From assembly GCF_000686805.1 (NCBI RefSeq), contig NZ_JMLP01000018.1, positions 1 to 64,000 on the forward strand: DNA of 64,000 nt, read 5' to 3'. Both the position numbers and the translations under genes were made by a program. The stretch comes from Bacillus sp. UNC41MFS5. GTDB lineage: Bacteria; Bacillota; Bacilli; Bacillales_B; DSM-18226. Below the pieces are notes generated by a model. The model did no database searches and had not been told where the DNA came from. It worked only from the letters and a program-made list of their open reading frames with translations. Of this stretch, positions 25,173 to 32,198 are shown in pieces (the stretch's first letter is position 1; the number at the start of each line of letters is the position of its first letter).

Positions 25173-26094
25173 TGCTATTTTATCCGAACATTCCATTATG
25201 CTACTGGACGGAGCGTTAGCCACAGAGCTTGAGTCGCATGGGTGTAATTTGGACGATCCCCTCTGGTCTGCACGTGTATTACTAGAAAATCCAGAATTGA
25301 TTTATCAGGTTCATACAGACTATTTTCGTGCTGGAGCGGACTGTGCCATAACGTCAAGCTATCAAGCAACCATTGACGGTTTTTCCAAGCGTGGTATCCA
25401 GGAGAAAGAAGCTTTAGAACTAATTAAGAAAACGGTGCTACTTGCGAGAAAAGCAAGAGATGATTTTTGGCAGGAAAATTCACAAACCAATAGACCTAAG
25501 CCATTGGTTGCCGCATCCGTTGGCCCTTATGGGGCTTACCTAGCCGATGGTTCAGAGTATGTGGGGAACTACGGTGTTACAGATGAAACATTAATAGACT
25601 TTCATCGCACAAGAATGTCAGCGTTGATTGAAGCAGGTGCTGATCTATTAGCATTTGAAACGATTCCTTCCCTGCAGGAAGCGAAGGTATTAGCTTCATT
25701 GTTGAAGGAATTTCCAGATACATATGCCTGGCTATCCTTTTCTTTGAAAAATGAGAAAGCGATAAGTGACAGTACGCCGCTGGCAGAGTGTGCGAGAGTG
25801 TTTGGTGACAACGAACAAATTGTTGCCATTGGTCTCAATTGTGCACCAGTGACAATCGTGACGGAAGCTATCAACGAGTTGCGAACAAACACCAAAAAAC
25901 CGATTATTGTTTATCCGAACTCTGGTGAAACCTATAATCCAGAAACTAAAACATGGCATGGTCAAGAATTATGTAATGGGCTCGACTTTAAATCTGAAGA
26001 ATGGTACCTTGCAGGGGCACGACTAATAGGAGGATGCTGCAGAACAGCACCTCATCATATTGAAGAGATTTCAAAAAAGTGGCGAACTTCTTAA
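25147..26094 (+). CDS. mmuM: Homocysteine S-methyltransferase
   Basis: A 315-residue zinc methyltransferase that uses S-methylmethionine (or SAM) to convert homocysteine to methionine. The N-terminal [14 protein letters not shown], the first zinc Cys in GLNCAP and the Cys pair in [13 protein letters not shown] near the C-terminus are the family signatures. Length is standard. Its ATG lies inside the end of mmuP, behind AAAAGAGGAG, so the two are translationally coupled under one SAM riboswitch. It salvages plant-derived S-methylmethionine. Confidence 0.94.
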   Translation: MSNKINPINAILSEHSIMLLDGALATELESHGCNLDDPLWSARVLLENPELIYQVHTDYFRAGADCAITSSYQATIDGFSKRGIQEKEALELIKKTVLLARKARDDFWQENSQTNRPKPLVAASVGPYGAYLADGSEYVGNYGVTDETLIDFHRTRMSALIEAGADLLAFETIPSLQEAKVLASLLKEFPDTYAWLSFSLKNEKAISDSTPLAECARVFGDNEQIVAIGLNCAPVTIVTEAINELRTNTKKPIIVYPNSGETYNPETKTWHGQELCNGLDFKSEEWYLAGARLIGGCCRTAPHHIEEISKKWRTS

Positions 26095-26150
26095 TTAATT
26101 AGATCGTTACGGAGAACCGTACCATGAATAGTGATGGTTTTTTATATATT
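26094..26150. repeat. Short hairpin repeat, copy 2
   Basis: GTTACGGAGAACCGTACCAT followed by GAATAGTGATGGTTTTTTA matches copies 1 and 3 in order and spacing. In this copy ACGG-AGAA-CCGT closes a small hairpin. It lies directly behind mmuM and its T-rich end may help terminate transcription. Confidence 0.5.
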
Positions 26151-26310
26151 AACATTATTTATGGTGAAATTTGTGATAAGAGTATGAGAATAATCATCTA
26201 ATCGACATATGGCTTGGAATGTTTCCGAGCCTTTTTTATATTCTTGCTTAAAGGAAGCTATACATTCGAAAGGTCTTGATAATACTGATACTTTGAATAA
26301 TGAAATTCAA

Positions 26311-26363
26311 TTGTTAACCATATTAAAAATCTAGTTGACATTTAATATGAGATTCATTATTAT
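26311..26363 (+). promoter_or_regulatory. BirA-type biotin operator overlapping a sigma-A promoter
   Basis: TTGTTAACC (26311-26319), 14 bases, then AGTTGACAT resembles the Bacillus BirA site TTGTTAACC-N-GGTTAACAA, with a weaker right arm. The right arm overlaps a -35 box TTGACA (26335-26340), which is 17 bp from a -10 box TATTAT (26358-26363). Biotin-bound BirA would block the promoter of the bioY operon. Confidence 0.75.
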
Positions 26364-26407
26364 GATGGTTGTAAATATTACAAATTCATCATTTAGGAGA
26401 ATTAAAA

Positions 26408-26986
26408 ATGAAACTTAAAGAAATGACCTTCGTTGCAGTGTTTGCTGCCGTCATGGGCGCTCTAGGCGTAGTTCCGCCTATTATGCTTTCTTTTACTCCT
26501 GTTCCTATTACATTACAAACTTTAGGTGTGCTTCTTACAGGAGGAGTATTGGGAGCAAGATTAGGGGCGATGAGCCAAATCATCTTTTTATTACTTGTCG
26601 CTGCTGGAATTCCTCTTCTATCTGGGGGACGTGGTGGACCAAGTGTTTTTGTCGGACCAAGTGTTGGTTATTTAATTTCATGGCCTATTACGGCTTTTTG
26701 TATTGGGTATTTACTATCACGTTTTCAAAATTTAAAATTAAAATATGTATTAATGATTAATTTGACAGTTGGAATTCTATTAATCTATTTAATTGGAATT
26801 CCTGCTCAAGCATTTATGATGGACATTCCTGTTTTAGAAGCTGCAAAATTAAGTTTAGTTTATATACCAGGGGATGTGTTAAAAGCTATTTTAGCCTCTA
26901 TTTTAGTTTACAGACTAAGAAAGCACCCTTTTTTTTCACGCTCATTAGCAACAAGTTATTCCAATAACTTAACTAAAAATATCTAA
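26408..26986 (+). CDS. bioY: Biotin transporter BioY (S component)
   Basis: A 192-residue membrane protein with about six hydrophobic segments. The N-terminal KEMTFVAVFAAVMGALG, FTPVPITLQTLGVLLTGG and the GARLGAMSQIIFLLL stretch are classic BioY. It captures biotin and works alone or with the shared ECF module. It corresponds to yhfU (bioYB) of B. subtilis, where the same gene order bioY-yhfT-yhfS occurs. AGGAGAA precedes the ATG. A terminator at 26995 separates it from the rest of the operon. Confidence 0.93.
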   Translation: MKLKEMTFVAVFAAVMGALGVVPPIMLSFTPVPITLQTLGVLLTGGVLGARLGAMSQIIFLLLVAAGIPLLSGGRGGPSVFVGPSVGYLISWPITAFCIGYLLSRFQNLKLKYVLMINLTVGILLIYLIGIPAQAFMMDIPVLEAAKLSLVYIPGDVLKAILASILVYRLRKHPFFSRSLATSYSNNLTKNI

Positions 26987-26994
26987 ATCTTAAG

Positions 26995-27019
26995 AGACAC
27001 CTTGATGTGTCTTTTTTTT
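26995..27019 (+). terminator. Intra-operon terminator after bioY
   Basis: AGACAC (26995-27000) pairs with GTGTCT (27007-27012), followed by seven T. It lies between bioY and the acyl-CoA ligase gene, so downstream genes depend on read-through or are expressed at a lower level. Confidence 0.7.
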
Positions 27020-27033
27020 AAAGGTGATATATC

Positions 27034-28500
27034 ATGGGAAATATTACAGATTCATATAAGACTTTCGCAAAATTATCCTCCAACCAAATAGCGATCCATA
27101 CAAATCATCAGCAAATTAGTTATCAATATTGGTATAAATTGATTAATCAAACTGCGAATTGGCTTCACTCTCTTTATTCAGAAAATAAAACAATAGGAAT
27201 CCTTTTGCCAAACGGTATCCCTTTCCTTCAACTCTTTGCGGGAGCATCTATGGCTGGTTGGATTGCTGTTCCATATGATTTGAAATGGAATATTTCCGAA
27301 TTGGAAAAAAGAGTCATCCTTTCCCACCCTTCTATCATTGTTACAACTAGAGAAATCTACTCTCAAATCAAGCAAATCATTCCTAATGTAACGATTTTGG
27401 ATGATTGTTTACAGGAAATCTCTCAATTTGATCCTGCAACTGTAAGAAAAACGGAAGAAAATCTGCCTTTTTACATTGGATTTACTTCTGGTACGACCGG
27501 TAACCCAAAAGCTTTTGTTCGCTCTCAAGATTCATGGGTGGCAAGTTTTGATTGCAATCGTTTTGATTTCGGATTAGATGAATCCGATCAAGTTCTTATT
27601 CCTGGTGCCTTAATTCATTCTCATTTTCTGTATGGAGCTATTAGCACCTTGTATTTAGGTGGTACCGTTTTTCTTTTAGAAAAGTTTTCTTCTATTGGAG
27701 CACTTACATGGATACAGTCCTTACCCATTACAACCATTTATGTTGTTCCGACTATGGTAGAAGCATTCCTGAAAGAAGGAATCCAAATCGATAAGACTAT
27801 AAAAATTCTTTCATCTGGTGCAAAATGGTCTGAAAGATCAAAACTAGAAATCCGTCATATGTTTCCTAATAGGACCATGTACGAGTTTTATGGAGCTAGT
27901 GAATTGAGCTTCATTACGGTACTTTCTGATAGAGAAGGTATTCAGAAAGCAACATCTGTCGGAAAGCCTTGTTATGGAGTTGAGGTACAAATACGGCGTC
28001 CAGATCAGAAATTAGCAAAGCTAAATGAGACCGGAAAAATATATGTAAGAAGCAAATTTGTGATAAATGGGTACTTTGATTATGAGGGAAGTACCATTCA
28101 TTCAATTCATGATGAAGAGGGGTGGGCCACGGTCCATGATATGGGCTATTTTGACGAGGATGGCTTTTTATATATTATCGGCCGTGAACAAAATATGATT
28201 TTATATGGGGGAATTAATATTTTTCCTGAAGAAATTGAAAAAGTAATTGCCTTGCATCAAGATGTCGAGGAAGTTGCTGTAATAGGCCTATCAGATTCAT
28301 ACTGGGGTGAAATTGTGGCTGCAGTAGTAAAAGGAAAGGCTAGCCCATCAGATTTAAAAAAAGTTTGTAAGATGCATTTATCTTCCTTTAAAATTCCTCG
28401 TAAATGGTTTTTTCTATCTGAAATGCCATATACAACGAGTGGTAAGATAGCTCGTGCTGAGCTTATAAAACAAATGGAAAGTAAGGTGAGCAGTGATTAA
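27034..28500 (+). CDS. yhfT: Acyl-CoA ligase, YhfT-like (ANL superfamily)
   Basis: A 488-residue adenylate-forming ligase that activates a carboxylic acid with ATP and CoA. The phosphate loop FTSGTTGNPKAF (about 150-161), YGASEL, the hinge region DMGYFDEDGFLYIIGR and the C-terminal catalytic Lys in TTSGKIARAEL are present. It matches YhfT of the biotin-controlled yhf operon. The substrate may be a fatty or dicarboxylic acid related to the pimelate part of biotin; this is inferred from the operator and neighbours. The ATG follows AAAGGTGAT. It overlaps the thiolase start by eight bases. Confidence 0.88.
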   Translation: MGNITDSYKTFAKLSSNQIAIHTNHQQISYQYWYKLINQTANWLHSLYSENKTIGILLPNGIPFLQLFAGASMAGWIAVPYDLKWNISELEKRVILSHPSIIVTTREIYSQIKQIIPNVTILDDCLQEISQFDPATVRKTEENLPFYIGFTSGTTGNPKAFVRSQDSWVASFDCNRFDFGLDESDQVLIPGALIHSHFLYGAISTLYLGGTVFLLEKFSSIGALTWIQSLPITTIYVVPTMVEAFLKEGIQIDKTIKILSSGAKWSERSKLEIRHMFPNRTMYEFYGASELSFITVLSDREGIQKATSVGKPCYGVEVQIRRPDQKLAKLNETGKIYVRSKFVINGYFDYEGSTIHSIHDEEGWATVHDMGYFDEDGFLYIIGREQNMILYGGINIFPEEIEKVIALHQDVEEVAVIGLSDSYWGEIVAAVVKGKASPSDLKKVCKMHLSSFKIPRKWFFLSEMPYTTSGKIARAELIKQMESKVSSD

Positions 28501-29590
28501 AAGGGCAGTAATTGTCAAAGCGAAACGAACACCAATTGGAAAAATGGGTGGAATGTTACGAGACATTCAGCCACATAAGCTTGCGGCTCCTCTCCTCCAA
28601 CATTTAGCGAAAGGATTGGAAGATAGGATAGATGACATCATTTTGGGAAATGTAGTTGGACCAGGTGGAAACGTAGCTCGAGTTGCTGCGTTAGAAGCAG
28701 GACTTCCTCTTTCATTAACGGGAATCACCATTGACCGTCAATGTAGTGCAGGGTTAGAAGCAATTCGGATGGCATGTTACTTTGTCCAAGGCGGTGCTGG
28801 CCGTTGTTACATTGCTGGTGGTGTAGAAAGCACGAGTACCTCTCCGTTTTCATCTAGAGCGAGATTTTCTCCTGAAAAAATTGGCGACCCAGATATGGGC
28901 GTTGCAGCAGAATATGTGGCAGAAAAATACTCCATTTCAAAGGAAATGCAGGATGAATATGCTCTATTAAGTTATAAACGTAGCTGGGAAGCTTATGATA
29001 AAGGATATTTTAATCAAGAGATCATTCAAATTGGTGATTTTCACCAAGATGAAGAACTTTTTAGGAAAAGAAAGATGGAAGTACTTTTAAATAGGGCGAA
29101 GCCTATATTTAAAAAGATCGGTACCGTTTCCGCAGCCAACAGTTGTGGGATACATGACGGGGCATCGGCTGTACTTGTCATGGAAGAAAACATGGCATTA
29201 AATAATGGATTCCAACCCATATTACGATTTTTGGATAGTGAAGTCACAGGTGTACATCCTAATTATCCAGGGGCTGCCCCTATTCCAGCGATTCAAGATT
29301 TATTAAAAAGAAACGAATTAACCATTGCGGACATAAACCTAATTGAAATAAACGAAGCTTTCTCTTCCAAGATTGTCGCCTGTATAAAAGAACTTTCCAT
29401 TGCTTATGACAAGTTGAACGTTTGCGGTGGAGCTTTAACGATAGGACATCCTTATGGAGCTTCAGGAAGTATCATAATCACGAGGCTTTTCTATGAAGTA
29501 CAAAGACGAAAGGGTATCAAATATGTATTGGCTGCCATTGGAAGTGGTGGAGGAATTGGAGTAGCGGTCCTATTCGAGGTGGTAACATGA
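28493..29590 (+). CDS. yhfS: Thiolase-family protein, YhfS-like
   Basis: A 365-residue thiolase. The first active-site Cys84 is in IDRQCSAGLEAI, the NEAF motif is intact and His319 is in TIGHPYGASGS. The second catalytic Cys, normally in a C-x-G-G-G motif, is replaced: the sequence reads AAIGSGGGIG with Gly350 at that place. The protein is also shorter than usual (about 390), mostly by trimming of the loop region. It may therefore catalyse only part of the thiolase cycle, or use decarboxylation like a KAS enzyme. GTG start with AAGGTGAG; overlaps yhfT and the next gene (ATGA). Confidence 0.88.
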   Translation: MIKRAVIVKAKRTPIGKMGGMLRDIQPHKLAAPLLQHLAKGLEDRIDDIILGNVVGPGGNVARVAALEAGLPLSLTGITIDRQCSAGLEAIRMACYFVQGGAGRCYIAGGVESTSTSPFSSRARFSPEKIGDPDMGVAAEYVAEKYSISKEMQDEYALLSYKRSWEAYDKGYFNQEIIQIGDFHQDEELFRKRKMEVLLNRAKPIFKKIGTVSAANSCGIHDGASAVLVMEENMALNNGFQPILRFLDSEVTGVHPNYPGAAPIPAIQDLLKRNELTIADINLIEINEAFSSKIVACIKELSIAYDKLNVCGGALTIGHPYGASGSIIITRLFYEVQRRKGIKYVLAAIGSGGGIGVAVLFEVVT

Positions 29591-29982
29591 AAACGAAGGA
29601 ACATGAGATTATTTTTAATAAAGATGATGTGAAACAATTTGTTCAATTGATAGGTGATCGAAATCCTATCTATCAGAGTTCGGAGAGGGCAAAAGACTAC
29701 GGTTTCGAAACGATTCCTCTTCCTCCAACAATGCCTATGATCGCTTATAAATGGCTTGAAACCCCTTGGGAACTTAAATATCCTATTATTCATCGAAAAC
29801 AGAAATGTATACAGCATCAAAGAATGTATATTGAAGAGATCTACAAAGCGGTAGTAGAAGTTACAGATCAATACCAACGTCACAACCTTACTTTTATGAA
29901 ACAAACTCTATTTTTATTTAATAGGGATGGAAAACTCTGCTTTGAAGGAATATCTGATTTGACCTTGGGTGGTTTGTCATGA
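29587..29982 (+). CDS. MaoC-like (N-terminal hot-dog, FAS1-type) dehydratase subunit
   Basis: A 131-residue single hot-dog protein. DRNPIYQSSERAKDYGF and PLPPTMPMIAYKWLE match the N-terminal half of FAS1-type/HTD hydratases, which usually lacks the catalytic Asp-His pair and binds the acyl chain. It overlaps the thiolase gene by four bases and the next MaoC gene by four, so the two hot-dog proteins are made together and probably form a heterodimeric enoyl-CoA hydratase. I do not recall this gene in the B. subtilis yhf operon. Confidence 0.8.
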   Translation: MKTKEHEIIFNKDDVKQFVQLIGDRNPIYQSSERAKDYGFETIPLPPTMPMIAYKWLETPWELKYPIIHRKQKCIQHQRMYIEEIYKAVVEVTDQYQRHNLTFMKQTLFLFNRDGKLCFEGISDLTLGGLS

Positions 29983-30338
29983 ATGCGATTACCTATCAAA
30001 TTACGGAAAAGGACGTTGAACAATATGCGGTTATTTCAGGTGATAGCAATCCCATTCATTTAGATAAAGAAGCGGCGAAACAACAAGGATTCATGAATAA
30101 AATTGCCCATGGGATGTTAACTGTGGCAAGAGTGTTAAGTGTGCTTTCAAATGAAATTCTCACACCTCATGAGTTTTTGAGTCAGTATGAATTTACCTTT
30201 ATCGCCCCTGTTTATGTGGGGGATCTAGTAACTCTGACTATCAAACAAGCGGAGCATAACATAAGAGTAGAAGGAAAATGTAGAGAAAAAATAGTCGTAA
30301 AAGGATGTTTGATAGTAGATAGAGGAAATCCTAGATGA
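29979..30338 (+). CDS. MaoC-like (R)-specific enoyl-CoA hydratase subunit
   Basis: A 119-residue hot-dog protein with the full hydratase 2 motif: GDSNPIHLDKEAAKQQGF (Asp and His of the catalytic pair), then KIAHGMLTVARVLS and YVGDLVTLTI. It would hydrate or dehydrate enoyl/3-hydroxyacyl-CoA. It is coupled to the preceding hot-dog gene and closes the bioY operon. With the ligase and thiolase it gives two to three steps of a beta-oxidation-like or chain-elongation route; a 3-hydroxyacyl-CoA dehydrogenase is not in the operon. Confidence 0.87.
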   Translation: MNAITYQITEKDVEQYAVISGDSNPIHLDKEAAKQQGFMNKIAHGMLTVARVLSVLSNEILTPHEFLSQYEFTFIAPVYVGDLVTLTIKQAEHNIRVEGKCREKIVVKGCLIVDRGNPR

Positions 30339-30379
30339 TCAATACCGGACATTTATGTCATTACAAGAGGAAATATTAT

Positions 30380-30438
30380 TAAAAACCGCCACTTAAGTTG
30401 TTACGGTGAACCTTACCATAAATAGAGGCAGTTTTTAT
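30380..30438. repeat. Short hairpin repeat, copy 3
   Basis: AAAACCGCC (30382-30390) and GGCAGTTTT (30427-30435) form the outer stem with one mismatch. The loop carries GTTACGGTGAACCTTACC. It follows the hydratase gene and is the best folded of the three copies, terminator-like with T at the end. Confidence 0.55.
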
Positions 30439-30461
30439 ATAGCTAAATTATGTATCTAATG

Positions 30462-30511
30462 ACTATATAAACAACCTCGCTCTTTAGGGGTATGGGGGTT
30501 GTTTATATGGT
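30462..30511. terminator. 15-bp hairpin between convergent units
   Basis: 30462-30476 and 30497-30511 pair over 15 bp (one G-U) with a 20-base loop. It lies between the bioY operon and the convergent DDAH-like gene. T-rich sequence follows on the plus side. Confidence 0.6.
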
Positions 30512-30527
30512 CATTTTTATATTTATT

Positions 30528-31385
30528 TTACGTTTCTCGTAAAATAGGAAGGGTGCAACAACGGAAGGAACCGCCAGATTTAATGATTTCTGTGATATCC
30601 ACCTCAATAACTTCAAATCCCCGGTTACGAAGCTGTTTGTTTACCTTCCCATTGACCGGCAGACTAAATACCCGTTTGTTGCCTATACTTAATACATTTG
30701 TGCCCAATTGAAATTGTTCTTCTTGCGAAACTTCAATTAATTCATAGCGTGAAGCAAAAAACTCGATGTTTTTTTTCGTTAAGGCATTTGGGTAAATAAG
30801 GGCCACTTCAGGTGAAACGACATTAAATATACAATCTAAATGCAGGTATTTATCTTTAAATGGGATGGTAATGACATTGAATTGAGTTAATAGACTCTGT
30901 AAATGTTCAGCTGCTTTTTGGTCCGTCCGATTGCTGAGCCCCACGTAAATTGTTTCTCGATCAATCACAACATCTCCGCCTTCAATTCGTTCCTCGTATA
31001 AATTATAATAAGAGATTTCTTCATCCTCCAGCCATTGTTTTAAAACGTTTTCCTCCCCTGCGCGAACATCCGTTGCCATCTTGGCAACAAAGATTGTTTG
31101 CCCTAGCGTAAAACCAATATCCCGAGTAAATACTTGTTCAGGATATTTTTTATGGTAAGGCAATAAACTAACTTCGATACCATATTTCTTTAGTGTTTTG
31201 ACAAATTCACCGTGCTGTTCGAGCGCACGTTCAATATGGATACCTTCATTTTTAAAATGCTCTTGCGTTTCATTAATTACTTCGCGGATTGTCATATATT
31301 GAGGCTGACAAAGGATTACTCGTCTTAATACATCGTATTCACTCATGCAAAAAGTCTTGTTGTTTGTTATTGGGCTTTCTGTCAT
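30528..31385 (-). CDS. Dimethylarginine dimethylaminohydrolase/arginine deiminase-like hydrolase (YkgA-like)
   Basis: A 285-residue guanidine-modifying enzyme of the DDAH/amidinotransferase fold. TRDIGF, EGGDVVID (substrate-binding Glu/Asp), HLDCIF with the catalytic His, and a nucleophilic Cys near the C-terminus in GGSFRCCTLPI are visible. It hydrolyses the guanidine group of arginine-like substrates. Length and order agree with Bacillus YkgA. The start ATG follows GGAGGGCG. Upstream lies an inverted repeat at 31421 that may be an operator. Confidence 0.85.
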   Translation of the reverse strand: MTESPITNNKTFCMSEYDVLRRVILCQPQYMTIREVINETQEHFKNEGIHIERALEQHGEFVKTLKKYGIEVSLLPYHKKYPEQVFTRDIGFTLGQTIFVAKMATDVRAGEENVLKQWLEDEEISYYNLYEERIEGGDVVIDRETIYVGLSNRTDQKAAEHLQSLLTQFNVITIPFKDKYLHLDCIFNVVSPEVALIYPNALTKKNIEFFASRYELIEVSQEEQFQLGTNVLSIGNKRVFSLPVNGKVNKQLRNRGFEVIEVDITEIIKSGGSFRCCTLPILRET

Positions 31386-31420
31386 TTTTTCGCCCTCCTG
31401 TATTCTCTTTTTAATCTAGG

Positions 31421-31465
31421 TTTTCCTAAACGTTCGTTATTATTTACAAACGAACAGTAGGAAAA
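31421..31465. promoter_or_regulatory. Nested inverted repeat before the DDAH-like gene
   Basis: TTTTCCTA (31421-31428) pairs with TAGGAAAA (31458-31465), and inside it GTTCGTT (31432-31438) pairs with AACGAAC (31449-31455). It lies 36 to 80 bp upstream of the minus-strand gene starting at 31385. It is a candidate operator; the regulator is unknown. Confidence 0.45.
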
Positions 31466-31476
31466 TCTCTAACAAA

Positions 31477-31540
31477 AGTGCCTGTCACCACCCGCATTTT
31501 GTCGAATTCATTGACATTATTCGGGTGGTGGCAGGCACTG
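31477..31540. repeat. GTGCCTG hairpin repeat, copy 1
   Basis: AGTGCCTGTCACCACCCG and CGGGTGGTGGCAGGCACT form a long stem around a TCGAATTCATTGACA-containing loop. It is related to copies at 32141 and 34499. It lies between the upstream region of the DDAH gene and the end of the membrane protein gene at 31544, where it may terminate transcription. Confidence 0.7.
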
Positions 31541-31543
31541 TTT

Positions 31544-31891
31544 TTAAATAAAAACAAACATATGTAAAAGAAATACACCTAGAAACGCAATTGCTGTTAT
31601 GAGATGGAAGTTGCGACGGAAGCCTGATGCTTTTTTGTGTCGTAAATAACCAGCAAACAGGGTGAACAGAAGGGATAAAATAGCCAGGTAACCACTTAAT
31701 AGCTTCAGGTGATTAAATCCAATAACTGGCCCTAGTTCAAATAGGTTGATTAATGCATGCCCAAAAATGACCGTTGTTCCGTAAAGAGCAATCTTAATAT
31801 GCCACTTCATTAGATATCTAGAAAACTTTGCAAGGCTGATTTTAGCCTTTCGCAGAGAGGTTTTTCGTATCACTAGAAAAATAAAATACAT
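31544..31891 (-). CDS. Small multi-His membrane protein, function unknown
   Basis: A 115-residue protein with about three hydrophobic helices: IKIALYGTTVIFGHALINLF, LLSGYLAILSLLFTLFAGYL and HLITAIAFLGVFLLHMFVFI. Histidines lie at helix ends and within helices (KWHIK, GHALI, FHLIT, LLHMF), a pattern seen in b-type haem membrane proteins, but no family is assigned. The start is uncertain: the ATG at 31891 has no close ribosome site, while GGAGG lies about 40 bases upstream. The coding frame reads open further upstream with more hydrophobic residues, so an extra N-terminal helix or a decayed start is possible. Confidence 0.55.
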   Translation of the reverse strand: MYFIFLVIRKTSLRKAKISLAKFSRYLMKWHIKIALYGTTVIFGHALINLFELGPVIGFNHLKLLSGYLAILSLLFTLFAGYLRHKKASGFRRNFHLITAIAFLGVFLLHMFVFI

Positions 31892-31919
31892 ATTGATATT
31901 AATAAGAAAAAGAATGACT

Positions 31920-32058
31920 GACGGAGAAATTCCTCCTATTTACTCGAAAAACGTGAAAATCGGGGATTTTGCATTGCATAGTCGGAAAAACTTCCCTTAT
32001 TTACACCAGAAGCGAGCTCCATTCTGCTGTTAACCGGAAAAGCTCCGCTTATTTTACT
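31920..32058. repeat. Degenerate tandem CGGAAAAA-TTC-CTTATTTAC repeat
   Basis: Three related units start near 31920, 31981 and 32033: each is a CGGARAAA stretch, then a C/T-rich TTCC or TCCG, then TTATTTAC/TTATTTTAC. Step lengths are about 61 and 52 bp. A weaker GACGGAGAAAACCGC piece is found near 43182. No gene is visible in 31892-32140. Confidence 0.45.
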
Positions 32059-32140
32059 TTCGCAGGTTACTTAATTAAGGACAAGAAAAGGAAGTGAGAT
32101 GAAAACCATCGCGGGACGGGTTTTTGAATATTTAACCAAA

Positions 32141-32193
32141 AGTGCCTGACACCCCCCTCGAATTCATCGACATCTCGGGGAGTGTCAGGCACT
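32141..32193. repeat. GTGCCTGACACC hairpin repeat, copy 2
   Basis: AGTGCCTGACACCCCCC and GGGGAGTGTCAGGCACT pair around an AATTCATCGACAT loop. It ends 5 bp before the stop of the GH4 gene on the minus strand, so it likely works as that gene's terminator. Confidence 0.72.
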
Positions 32194-32198
32194 ATTCT

